Assembly: GCF_008830365.1 (NCBI RefSeq)
Contig: NZ_WBKI01000002.1
Coordinates: 496,001 to 560,000 of the forward strand
Direction: 5' to 3'
Source of the DNA: Serratia proteamaculans
Lineage (GTDB): Bacteria > Pseudomonadota > Gammaproteobacteria > Enterobacterales > Enterobacteriaceae
DNA: 64,000 nucleotides
Below are positions 39,037 to 47,178 of the stretch, piece by piece. The notes under the pieces were generated by a model, which made no database searches, had not been told where the DNA came from, and saw only the letters and a list, made by a program, of their open reading frames with translations. Both the position numbers and the translations under genes were made by a program. Position 1 is the stretch's first letter; the number at the start of each line of letters is the position of its first letter.

Positions 39037-39576
39037 TTAGATAGTGCCGCAAACTTTTTCTGTCAGTTCCGCGGGGAACTGCATAGCCTGCATGATATGT
39101 TCCACCATGCTGCGTTTACGACCGGTATTGGTATTGGTGATCACCCAGTAAGGCGTGCCCGGAACGTGCTTCGGTTTGGTGTGCGTTCCGTTCGCCAGCA
39201 GGGTTTGCTGATCGCCGGCAAAATAAGTGCGGGTACGGCCATGCAACGCCTCGGTCGCCGTGGCAAAACCAGCCGCATCGAGGGTGTACAGGGTGGAAAG
39301 TACCAGCATAAAACGGTTCACCGCTTTGTTCTGTTCCGCATACTCGTCTGACAACAGCAGTTCACGTACGGCACGCACGCGATCGCGCGGACGCGACACG
39401 GCGACAATCTTATCCTGCTCAGCGCTCTGAGCACTGGCGGCCGGCACAGCACGTAACGGCTGACCTGCGGTAAACTTCAACATGCGGCGCAAAATATCGG
39501 ACGCGCTCTCACCAATATGTTGCGTATGGCTGGCAATATAACGGTAGAGCTCTTCGTCGACTTCAATAGTTTTCAT
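39037..39576 (-). CDS. seqA: SeqA, negative modulator of replication initiation
   Basis: SeqA binds hemimethylated GATC sites and sequesters oriC after initiation. The 179-residue protein has the N-terminal multimerisation domain (MKTIEVDEELYRYIASHTQHIGESASDILRR, residues 1-35 region) and, after a linker, the C-terminal DNA-binding domain with NGTHTKPKHVPGTPYWVITNTNTGRK. The length is close to the 181 residues of E. coli. It probably shares a transcript with pgm and is divergent from ybfF. Confidence 0.97.
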   Translation of the reverse strand: MKTIEVDEELYRYIASHTQHIGESASDILRRMLKFTAGQPLRAVPAASAQSAEQDKIVAVSRPRDRVRAVRELLLSDEYAEQNKAVNRFMLVLSTLYTLDAAGFATATEALHGRTRTYFAGDQQTLLANGTHTKPKHVPGTPYWVITNTNTGRKRSMVEHIMQAMQFPAELTEKVCGTI

Positions 39577-39829
39577 CTTTATCCAGTACTGTTTTTTTCT
39601 ACTTAGAACCTGAAGCCAGATCCGGCATTCAAGTCATGGGATTATAAGGTTAAAAGCGCAGGTGCGAACATAACAATGTGCCTCAACACGGCAAAAGCAG
39701 ACAATTACCTAAAGCCTGCTTGGCATCGGCCCTGCCAACCCAGCACCTTACCATGAAAAATCCGCGTTATTCATCGTGAGTTTCAATCATGATACCCTAA
39801 TCTGAATCTCTCTCAGTATGAACTTTGCC

Positions 39830-40591
39830 ATGAAATTACATTATCAACTGCTGTCTACCGAGTCCGACGCGCTGCCGGTGATCCTGATCCACGGACTGTT
39901 CGGCAATCTGGACAATCTCGGCGTGCTGGCGCGCGATCTCAACCAACAACACAGCGTGATTAAAGTCGATCTGCGTAACCATGGCCTGTCGCCCCGCTCA
40001 GCGGTGATGACCTACCCGGAAATGGCGAAGGATCTACTGGCATTGCTGGATGATTTGCAGTTGGACAAAGTGATTGTTATCGGCCACTCGATGGGTGGCA
40101 AAGCGGCGATGGCGCTGACGGCAATCGCACCTGAGCGAGTGGAGAAACTGATTATTATTGATGTGGCGCCGGTGGATTATCAGACCCGCCGCCACGACGA
40201 AATTTTCGTCGCCTTACAAGCTGTAAACGCGGCCGGTATCACCCAACGCCAGCAGGCAGCGGAATTGATGCGCGACTATCTGCAAGAGGAAGGGGTGATC
40301 CAGTTCCTGCTGAAATCATTCCACCAGGGCGAATGGCGCTTTAACCTGCCGGTATTGATCGAGCAATACGAAAATATCACTGGCTGGCAGGAAATTCCCG
40401 CCTGGCCGCATCCTACATTATTCATTCGTGGTGGGCTGTCGCCCTACGTGCAGGACAGCTACCGCGCAGATATTGCCCGCCAGTTCCCGCAGGCTCGCGC
40501 GCATGTGGTCGCCGGTACCGGACACTGGGTGCATGCGGAAAAACCAGAGGCGGTGCTGCGTGCCATTCACCGTTTTCTCGGTGAAGCCTGA
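39830..40591 (+). CDS. ybfF: YbfF, alpha/beta-hydrolase esterase
   Basis: This is a cytosolic esterase; the E. coli homologue hydrolyses short acyl esters and acyl-CoA. The 253-residue protein has the oxyanion loop sequence ILIHGLFGNLDNLG, the nucleophile elbow GHSMGG with Ser87, and a C-terminal histidine in GTGHWVHAEKP. I start at MKLHYQLLSTE to match the E. coli N-terminus; an ATG four codons earlier exists. It is divergent from seqA. Confidence 0.94.
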   Translation: MKLHYQLLSTESDALPVILIHGLFGNLDNLGVLARDLNQQHSVIKVDLRNHGLSPRSAVMTYPEMAKDLLALLDDLQLDKVIVIGHSMGGKAAMALTAIAPERVEKLIIIDVAPVDYQTRRHDEIFVALQAVNAAGITQRQQAAELMRDYLQEEGVIQFLLKSFHQGEWRFNLPVLIEQYENITGWQEIPAWPHPTLFIRGGLSPYVQDSYRADIARQFPQARAHVVAGTGHWVHAEKPEAVLRAIHRFLGEA

Positions 40592-40646
40592 GCCAAACGC
40601 AACCTTATAACAGTGCAGACTCCGCCTAAAATAGCCATCTGGTGAA

Positions 40647-40680
40647 AAAACGCGCTAAAGATAACGGCTTAGCGCGTTTT
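40647..40680 (+). terminator. ybfF terminator
   Basis: AAAACGCGCTAA / TTAGCGCGTTTT form a 12-bp perfect stem with a ten-base loop, ending in TTTT. It lies about 55 bases downstream of ybfF. Confidence 0.8.
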
Positions 40681-40882
40681 GAGTTCAGTTAAGCATTGTC
40701 GTTGCTCCACCTGCTGGGGTAATATGGCGCGCTATAATTTTGCCGCCGTGCCGAGCGTGTTCATTAACGCCAGGCTGGGGGTAAATTTGGGTTAGGGTTT
40801 ATTGGCCCGAAGTGTGTTAACCGAACCATCCAGAAGCGTCTACGCGCTTTTAGATGCAAACTCCCTTGCAGTACCGCTACCT

Positions 40883-41170
40883 ATGGCAAAAGAACAAACG
40901 GATCGCACGACGCTGGATCTGTTCGCAGATGAACGCCGTCCGGGGCGCCCGAAAACCAACCCGCTATCCCGAGATGAACAGCTTAGAATCAATAAGCGTA
41001 ATCAGCTTCGACGCGATAAAGTCCGTGGCTTACGGCGTGTAGAACTGAAGATCAACGCGGATGCGGTGGACGCCCTGAACAAACTGGCGGAACAGCGGAA
41101 TATCAGCCGCAGCGAGCTTATTGAGCAAATGCTGTTGGCACAACTGGCGGACGACCAGCCAGAACATTGA
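40883..41170 (+). CDS. ybfE: YbfE, small ribbon-helix-helix-like protein
   Basis: The 95-residue basic protein starts MAKEQTDRTTLDLFADERRPGRPKTNPLSR, as in E. coli YbfE. It ends in a CopG/ribbon-helix-helix-like segment (VELKINADAVDALNKLAEQRNISRSELIE). E. coli ybfE is LexA-regulated, but I found no CTG-N10-CAG box upstream here. There is no clear Shine-Dalgarno before this ATG, so a longer form from a TTG at 40,802 (122 residues) is possible. It precedes fldA, as in E. coli. Confidence 0.88.
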   Translation: MAKEQTDRTTLDLFADERRPGRPKTNPLSRDEQLRINKRNQLRRDKVRGLRRVELKINADAVDALNKLAEQRNISRSELIEQMLLAQLADDQPEH

Positions 41171-41399
41171 TCATTGCAGCCGCACATGCGGCGCGGCGTT
41201 AAGGATGACGCCCGATCAACATCGTTTTATTCCACCCGGCATCGCATAAACGCGATAAAACCCCCGGGTAAATTTCTGGCATGATACGCAATTACCGGTG
41301 AGGGATATCCCTTGTCATGGCATCATTTTAATCGGTGTTATCGTGGTCAGCGCTAACATCGTGTAATGCAATTACTTGAATTTAAAGGTTATACGCGAT

Positions 41400-41939
41400 A
41401 TGGCTAATGTAGGCATTTTCTTTGGCAGCGACACTGGCAATACCGAAAACATTGCCAAGATGATCCAGAAAATTCTTAAGCAACAGTTTGGCGACGATGT
41501 GTGCGAAATTCACGACATCGCCAAAAGCAGCAAAGAAGACCTGGAAGGTTTCGATATCCTGTTGCTCGGCATCCCAACCTGGTACTACGGCGAAGCCCAG
41601 TGTGACTGGGATGATTTCTTCCCGACGCTGGAAGACATCGACTTCAACGGCAAGCTGGTAGCGCTGTTCGGCTGTGGCGATCAGGAAGACTACGCAGAAT
41701 ATTTCTGTGATGCGATGGGTACCATCCGCGACATCATTGAACCGCGTGGTGCCGCCATTGTCGGCCACTGGCCAACCAAAGGCTACCATTTCGAAGCCTC
41801 TAAAGGGTTGGCAAGCGACAGCCATTTCATCGGCCTGGCGATTGACGAAGATCGTCAACCGGAGCTGACCAACGAACGTGTTGAAGGCTGGGTAAAACAA
41901 ATCGTCGAAGAGCTGAGCCTGGCCGAAATTGTCGGGTAA
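41400..41939 (+). CDS. fldA: Flavodoxin 1
   Basis: FldA is the essential FMN electron carrier for IspG/IspH, biotin synthase and activation of anaerobic radical enzymes. The 179-residue protein starts MANVGIFFGSDTGNTENIAK with the FMN phosphate loop GSDTGNT. It has the isoalloxazine-stacking loops IPTWYYGEAQCDWDDF and FGCGDQEDYAEYF. Compared with E. coli (176 residues) a four-residue insertion is visible after MIQK (ILKQQFGDDVCEIHD). AAAGG lies upstream. It sits between ybfE and fur. Confidence 0.96.
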   Translation: MANVGIFFGSDTGNTENIAKMIQKILKQQFGDDVCEIHDIAKSSKEDLEGFDILLLGIPTWYYGEAQCDWDDFFPTLEDIDFNGKLVALFGCGDQEDYAEYFCDAMGTIRDIIEPRGAAIVGHWPTKGYHFEASKGLASDSHFIGLAIDEDRQPELTNERVEGWVKQIVEELSLAEIVG

Positions 41940-42259
41940 CGCCAAAGGTTGAACAAAAGCCCTGCAGAGTGCATAGTGTTGCCGGCAGGGCCATCATTGG
42001 CAGTACTGATTACTGCAATCGAAGATACAAATTTGTAACTTCCCACATCGTCAAGGTAGACTGAGTTATCGGTTTATCCCGCCCATCAAGACGTTGCGTG
42101 TGTGACATGCAATAGTGCAATTATATCTTTGTTAACAACCGGCGGTTTCTATTTAGGTCAACCGGTTCTATAATGAGACGCAATTAACTCTTTGTGCCGA
42201 CCGATGCCACAGGCGAGAACGCCTCAACTTGATTAGCATAGTAACAGGACTGAATCCGC
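41940..42259 (+). promoter_or_regulatory. fldA-fur intergenic region with fur promoter
   Basis: The 320-base region has a consensus-like -10, TATAAT (42169-42174), 86 bases before the fur ATG; the matching -35 is weak. After fldA, GCCCTGC and GCAGGGC form a distant inverted pair without a T-run. E. coli fur is translationally coupled to the leader peptide uof. I found only a ten-codon frame here (MPQARTPQLD) and no open frame reaching the fur start, so a uof equivalent is not supported. Confidence 0.55.
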
Positions 42260-42706
42260 ATGACTGACAACAACACCGCATTGAAGAAGGCCGGCTTAAA
42301 AGTCACGCTTCCGCGACTCAAAATCCTGGAAGTACTGCAAAATCCGGAATGCCATCACGTCAGTGCGGAAGATCTGTACAAAAAACTGATAGATATGGGC
42401 GAAGAAATTGGCCTGGCTACAGTTTATCGCGTACTGAACCAATTTGATGATGCCGGTATCGTGACCCGTCACAACTTCGAAGGCGGCAAGTCCGTGTTCG
42501 AACTGACCCAGCAGCATCACCACGATCACCTGATTTGCCTGGACTGCGGCAAAGTGATCGAATTCAGCGATGAATCTATCGAAGCGCGTCAGCGTGATAT
42601 CGCCAAACAACACGGCATCAAACTCAGCAATCACAGTCTGTACCTGTACGGCCACTGTGCAATTGGTGACTGCCGCGAAGACGACACTCTGCACGACAAA
42701 AAATAA
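42260..42706 (+). CDS. fur: Ferric uptake regulator Fur
   Basis: Fur represses iron-uptake genes with Fe(II) as co-repressor. The 148-residue protein has the winged-helix DNA-binding domain (about 1-82), with ATVYRVLNQFDDAGIV as recognition region, and metal sites in the HHHDHLICLDCGKV stretch (about 87-100). It ends with a short CAIGDCRED tail holding the second cysteine pair. It is nearly identical to E. coli Fur (also 148 residues). Confidence 0.98.
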   Translation: MTDNNTALKKAGLKVTLPRLKILEVLQNPECHHVSAEDLYKKLIDMGEEIGLATVYRVLNQFDDAGIVTRHNFEGGKSVFELTQQHHHDHLICLDCGKVIEFSDESIEARQRDIAKQHGIKLSNHSLYLYGHCAIGDCREDDTLHDKK

Positions 42707-42726
42707 TGCCCTTAACCGGCATCAAG

Positions 42727-42750
42727 AACCGCCTTAACGGCGGTTTTTTT
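42727..42750 (+). terminator. fur terminator
   Basis: A short GC stem, AACCGCC / GGCGGTT, is followed by a T-run. It begins about 20 bases after the fur stop. Confidence 0.9.
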
Positions 42751-42769
42751 ATGCCTGCGACGAGCGGAT

Positions 42770-42796
42770 AAAAAAATCCCCGGACAGGTCCGGGGA
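42770..42796 (-). terminator. Terminator of the set-galE-glycosyltransferase cassette
   Basis: TCCCCGGAC / GTCCGGGGA is a 9-bp perfect stem followed on the minus strand by six or seven T residues. It lies about 108 bases after the end of the glycosyltransferase gene and is the only strong minus-strand terminator in this stretch. Confidence 0.88.
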
Positions 42797-42904
42797 AAGT
42801 TCACAGCTTGAAATACGACAATGGCAGCGGCACTTCTCTCTCACTTCCCACTTACACTCACTTCACCGTCAACTCACCCGCCGACACGCGGATGGGTAAA
42901 CTCT

Positions 42905-44866
42905 TCACAGCTCATACTCAAGAAACAGCAGCCGGTCAAAGAACAACGACCAGGCCTGATCGAATACACCGCGGACACGGAACCCTTTGTTCAGATAAAT
43001 TTGGCTGGCCTCACTGCTTTGCCATACACACAGAACGATGTTTTTCGCCTGGTGCCGATCAGCCTGCTGCTTTATCAGGGCGAACATCGGGTTAAAATTC
43101 CCCTGTCCGCGAAACTGGCTTTCAATCGCCAGGCTACAGATAAAATAATCATCCTCAGTGCACAGGCTTTGCACAAAGTGATCGTAAGCCTCATCAAGCG
43201 GCTTCACTTCATCGCGGTAGTGGTAATCCGCTTTTACGCCATACAGCTCACTGACAGTAGCCGCATTGAAAAAACCGACAAACGTTCCGCGCCGATCGTA
43301 AGCCACCGTGATCAGATCCAGATAAGGCTCGATATTTTGTGCCTGCTGAAGCGACACCAGATCCAGCCCGGCCCGGTTGCCAACAGAACAGTACTCCAGG
43401 TAGCTGGTACTAAAAATCAGCTTCGCCATGCGGGTTTTATCTGCTTCACTCGCCTGCCGCCCCGGAAGAAAATGCACTGATCCCCCCGGCTCCGACAACA
43501 CCGCATCTCCCCCTCCAGTGGTCTGGCACCAGTAATTACCCGCCGTAATCTGCCGCCGGTTATCGGCGATCAGGTATTCTCCAAAAAGTTGATTTACCCG
43601 ATCAAGCCGGCGGTCATGGGAAAGCACGGAATAATAGTGATAATGGTCGATATCGGAACGGATCTGCGCTGGATAGGCCATACGCGGCACTTCATCGACG
43701 GTAAATATTTCCGCATAGCGTGCCAGATCCAACGGTTGATCAAGCCGCCAATCCACCTGCTCTAAGCGGCTGACACATTGCAGATAACTGCGCTGTTCTT
43801 CCTGTGACAACGGTAGCCGTTCATTGGTGATCACATCCTCCAACAGGCGCATGCCACGGATACCACAGGTGACTGCCTGTGGGTACGCATCATAATGGAC
43901 GCCATAATCCTGACAGAAGCGGTCGTGACTGAGGAAGGACCGACCTATGTGGCGACTCCACAACTGATAAAAGGGATCAAACAGCTTCCGTTCATAAACC
44001 GAATTCTTATCCGGGACTTCGCCACTTTCCGCCGCATAGATCTGATCCAACCCCACCAGCATCTGGCACAGTGACATATCCCCCTTGCGGCTGATGATCA
44101 TGCCGGTTTCATCGAGAAACAGATTCAGCCAGCTGACGTGGCTGACCTCGCCCTCAGCCAGAAACTGGAGATAATCCGGCAGTTCAGGCTTGATCAAAAA
44201 CAGCGTCGCCGACCGGTGGGGAATGGTATCGATATCCATGTACAACCCCCCCATCTCGATCAAAATCAGAAAGCGGAAGTAGTCGGAAAGCGTGGCGTAA
44301 TAGCGCTTATCGTGCAGTTGATGGATAAAGCCCAGGTTGTCGCCGACCCTTTTTTGCGCCAGTTCGCTCAGCGAATACACCTGCAGGCGATGATTACCGG
44401 CATCATACTCCCCCAGGTAGCCACCTTTTCTCACCGATACGGGGGTGAAATACGCATCCCTTTCCAGTTGCTGCACGTCCCAAACCCACAACATACCGAC
44501 CCAGTCAGTCGTCTCGGCGCTAGCCACCGTCTGCTGCGCGTCGCCCCATTGGGAAATAACCTCTCTGGCATCGTCAGGAATAGCGCCCCCCAGCCAGATA
44601 CGGTGCAGCCGTTTTTCACTCGCTGCCAGCGGGCGGGTAGGAACGCAAAAGAGTGAAGAACAGCGGGCGGCATCAAATAAATGCCCATGTGCCGCCAGCC
44701 ATTCGCGCAGTTGAGTGACCCCACGCTGATAGCTTTCCAGCAGCGCCGGTGAAGTCTGGCGCTGATATTTTACGAACTCAAACTTCAGGTCATGGACCCG
44801 TGCCTCGTATTCGGCTCGAAACAGATCGTCTCGCAGAGCGCCAAAATGCCCATTGTTAAGCTTCAT
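42905..44866 (-). CDS. TcdA/TcdB-like glycosyltransferase fused to a GNAT acetyltransferase
   Basis: The 653-residue protein has no recognised name. Residues about 85-330 look like the glycosyltransferase domain of large clostridial toxins (GT44-like): RIWLGG with Trp91, LSDYFRF with Asp195 and Arg198, and GGLYMDIDTIP with Tyr209, Asp211 and Asp213. Spacing matches TcdB Asp270/Arg273/Tyr284/Asp286/Asp288. The C-terminal part (about 495-653) is GNAT-like: SLAIESQFRGQGN carries the acetyl-CoA loop, then CVWQSSEASQIYLNKGFRVRG. There is no signal peptide, membrane segment or toxin delivery domain. Its ATG lies 11 bases inside galE. UDP-sugar transfer followed by or with acetylation of a small acceptor is the best inference. 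The acceptor is unknown. Confidence 0.85.
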   Translation of the reverse strand: MKLNNGHFGALRDDLFRAEYEARVHDLKFEFVKYQRQTSPALLESYQRGVTQLREWLAAHGHLFDAARCSSLFCVPTRPLAASEKRLHRIWLGGAIPDDAREVISQWGDAQQTVASAETTDWVGMLWVWDVQQLERDAYFTPVSVRKGGYLGEYDAGNHRLQVYSLSELAQKRVGDNLGFIHQLHDKRYYATLSDYFRFLILIEMGGLYMDIDTIPHRSATLFLIKPELPDYLQFLAEGEVSHVSWLNLFLDETGMIISRKGDMSLCQMLVGLDQIYAAESGEVPDKNSVYERKLFDPFYQLWSRHIGRSFLSHDRFCQDYGVHYDAYPQAVTCGIRGMRLLEDVITNERLPLSQEEQRSYLQCVSRLEQVDWRLDQPLDLARYAEIFTVDEVPRMAYPAQIRSDIDHYHYYSVLSHDRRLDRVNQLFGEYLIADNRRQITAGNYWCQTTGGGDAVLSEPGGSVHFLPGRQASEADKTRMAKLIFSTSYLEYCSVGNRAGLDLVSLQQAQNIEPYLDLITVAYDRRGTFVGFFNAATVSELYGVKADYHYRDEVKPLDEAYDHFVQSLCTEDDYFICSLAIESQFRGQGNFNPMFALIKQQADRHQAKNIVLCVWQSSEASQIYLNKGFRVRGVFDQAWSLFFDRLLFLEYEL

Positions 44867-45908
44867 CGGAGGCCACCCTTATCGATGACAGCGATACCGA
44901 AGAGCCATAACCCTGCGGATTTTTGCTCTGCCAGGACCAGGCATCGCCCACCATTTTTTCCAGACTGCGTTTGGCTTGCCAGCCCAATTTCTCTGCCGCC
45001 AGCGACGGATCGGACCAACACTCGGCTATATCTCCCGCACGCCGGGGGTTAAATTGATAGGCGATTTTGAACCCGCAGGCGCGTTCAAAAGCCCGAATAA
45101 TCTCCAGAACCGAGTAGCCTTTACCGGTGCCCAGGTTATAGACGTTAAAACCGGGCAGCAGGTTATCCAGCGCCTTCAAATGCCCTTCGGCCAGGTCCAT
45201 CACGTGAATATAATCTCGTACCCCGGTACCATCGCTGGTGGGATAGTCGTTGCCATACACCGGCAACACCGCGAGTTTGCCAATAGCCACCTGCGCCAGA
45301 TAAGCCAGAAGATTATTGGGAATGCCGGCGGGATCCTCACCAATCAAGCCAGACTCATGCGCGCCGGCAGGATTAAAGTAACGCAGCGCGGTAATCGCCA
45401 TCTGCGGTGCAGTGGAGGCAAACTCCGCCAGGATCTGCTCGACAATCAGTTTGGAGGTTCCGTAGGGGTTGGTGGTCTGCCCAACGCGACAGTTCTCCGT
45501 CAGTGGAGTATATTCCGCCGGCCCATAGACGGTGGCCGAAGAGCTGAAAATAAATTGCTTAACGCCAGCATGGCGCATTCTGTCCAGTACGATCAATGAG
45601 CCGGAGATATTATTTTGATAATATCTCAGCGGTTCTTCGGTAGATTCCCTGACCGACTTCAATCCCGCAAGATGAATAACCGCATGAATATCATGCTGGC
45701 GGAATATATGATCCAGCAAGTGATGCTGCTGGATATCTCCCTGATAAAAAATCACTTTTTTACCGGTCAAGCGTTCCACTCGAAACAAAGACTCTGGCGA
45801 GCTATTGGACAGATTGTCCAGTACGACAACTTCCTCCCCCCTTTCCAACAGCGCCAACACCGTATGCGAGCCGATATAACCGGCGCCGCCCGTCACCAAT
45901 ATAGCCAT
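44856..45908 (-). CDS. galE: UDP-glucose 4-epimerase (GalE), cassette copy
   Basis: GalE interconverts UDP-glucose and UDP-galactose, and often the N-acetylated forms, using bound NAD. The 350-residue protein has the Rossmann motif VTGGAGYIGSH and catalytic Ser/Tyr/Lys in FSSSATVYG and NPYGTSK. Compared with E. coli GalE (338) it has about a dozen extra C-terminal residues, which lie over the start of the downstream gene. The second of two adjacent ATGs is chosen (six bases after AGGA). It is not in a gal operon, so it is probably a second copy supplying the adjacent glycosyltransferase with a UDP-sugar. Confidence 0.93.
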   Translation of the reverse strand: MAILVTGGAGYIGSHTVLALLERGEEVVVLDNLSNSSPESLFRVERLTGKKVIFYQGDIQQHHLLDHIFRQHDIHAVIHLAGLKSVRESTEEPLRYYQNNISGSLIVLDRMRHAGVKQFIFSSSATVYGPAEYTPLTENCRVGQTTNPYGTSKLIVEQILAEFASTAPQMAITALRYFNPAGAHESGLIGEDPAGIPNNLLAYLAQVAIGKLAVLPVYGNDYPTSDGTGVRDYIHVMDLAEGHLKALDNLLPGFNVYNLGTGKGYSVLEIIRAFERACGFKIAYQFNPRRAGDIAECWSDPSLAAEKLGWQAKRSLEKMVGDAWSWQSKNPQGYGSSVSLSSIRVASDEA

Positions 45909-45956
45909 CATATATCCTTGTTTGTGTTTAAAATAAACGACTCACTCAGAAACCAC

Positions 45957-47102
45957 CTAAACTTCCCGGGTCTTAAAACCGACAGGTAAAGCAATACAAA
46001 GCAGTAATATGGCTAACAGATAAACGGAGGAATGTGGCCCGTACTCGGTCAGGATCCCTTGTAATATTCCGGCCAGGATCACGCCGGTGGAAATGCTGTT
46101 GGTGAACAACGTGGTGGCCATGCCCGCCCGTTCCGGCATCAAATCCTGGAAATACAGCATGCCGACGGTGGCAATAATGCCGATAAAAATGGCGTTAAAC
46201 AGTTGTAGGGCCAGCAACCCGTTGGATGAGGTAAACCACAGCATCCCGGCATAAAACAGTATGCCGGCCACCATGGCCCCCGCCATCAGCAGGCGCTTGC
46301 CCACTCGGTTTACGTAACGTCCCACCAGGATCATGATGGGGATTTCGATTGCGGCGGCGATGCCCATCATCCAGCCGGTCAGACTTTGCGGCAAACCCAG
46401 CTCGGCCGTGATATACAGCGGCACATCAATCAGATACATCGCGCTGCAGGTCCACATCAACACCGAGGCGAAAAACAGCAGGCTAACGTCTTTATCGAAG
46501 ACCGTTTTTTGCTGTATGGCGACTTCATCGCCCACCGCGGGGCGAGCGACCTCGGGTAATATCCACCAGGCCAGCAGTGTGACCAGCAGAAATATGCCGG
46601 CAGCAAAAATAAACATCGCCGTGAAGCCATAATTCACCACCAGCATAAAAGCCAACGGCGGACCAAATACCCAGGCCAAAGAAAGCTGGGCGCGCATGAT
46701 GGCGCTGAACATAGCGACGTTTTGCGATGACCGCTCCCCGTACTCTCGCGCCAGAGCGAATAATTGCGGTATCGCCGTATTGGCAATGGCGGTTAACAGC
46801 ACGCCTGCCGTAATTAACGTCAGGTAATTGCGATTAAAAGCAAATAACAGACAGTTTCCCGCCGCCAATAAATAACAGATAAAAATCAAATGACGCCGGT
46901 CACGCTGGCGATCTGATTTTTTCGCCAGTAAAAAACTGACAATAATGCCGACCCCGGCGTTAACCGCATAAAAAAAACCGACCCATAATGACGACACCCG
47001 CACCTCGGTGGTGAGGAACAGGCTTAGGGTCGGTATTTGCAGTGCCCCGGCAATCCCGGAAAAAAAAGCAACGACCATAAAGGTCAGCCGTATCGAATTC
47101 AT
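45957..47102 (-). CDS. SetA/SetB-type sugar efflux transporter (MFS)
   Basis: The 381-residue protein has twelve hydrophobic segments and aligns with E. coli SetA along its length. Shared stretches include GALQIPTLSLFL, LTLITAGVLL, NTAIPQLFALAREYGE, RAQLSLAWVFGPPLAFML and RAGMATTLFTNSISTGVILAG. Set proteins export glucosides and galactosides such as IPTG and lactose. Upstream of galE and the glycosyltransferase, it may expel the product of the cassette. The Shine-Dalgarno (CAGAG) is weak. It begins 40 bases after the hairpin that follows chb. Confidence 0.9.
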   Translation of the reverse strand: MNSIRLTFMVVAFFSGIAGALQIPTLSLFLTTEVRVSSLWVGFFYAVNAGVGIIVSFLLAKKSDRQRDRRHLIFICYLLAAGNCLLFAFNRNYLTLITAGVLLTAIANTAIPQLFALAREYGERSSQNVAMFSAIMRAQLSLAWVFGPPLAFMLVVNYGFTAMFIFAAGIFLLVTLLAWWILPEVARPAVGDEVAIQQKTVFDKDVSLLFFASVLMWTCSAMYLIDVPLYITAELGLPQSLTGWMMGIAAAIEIPIMILVGRYVNRVGKRLLMAGAMVAGILFYAGMLWFTSSNGLLALQLFNAIFIGIIATVGMLYFQDLMPERAGMATTLFTNSISTGVILAGILQGILTEYGPHSSVYLLAILLLCIALPVGFKTREV

Positions 47103-47141
47103 CTCTGATTACCGTCGGTCACTGCTGTTAACCATCAATAA

Positions 47142-47169
47142 CGGCCCGCCTGCGAACAGACGGGCCGTG
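47142..47169 (-). terminator. Hairpin between chb and the sugar exporter
   Basis: ACGGCCCG (47142-47149) and CGGGCCGT (47162-47169), extended by CTG/CAG with one mismatch, form a strong stem. On the minus strand only TTATTGATGG follows, so this is a weak or leaky terminator. Some chi transcripts may continue into the exporter-galE-glycosyltransferase genes. Confidence 0.5.
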
Positions 47170-47178
47170 GCTCAGGGA

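Noticed and set aside
40681-40882. LexA box upstream of ybfE
   Set aside because: E. coli ybfE is LexA-controlled, but no CTG-N10-CAG sequence is present in this gap.
42175-42259. uof-type leader peptide coupled to fur
   Set aside because: Only very short frames occur and none overlaps the fur start.
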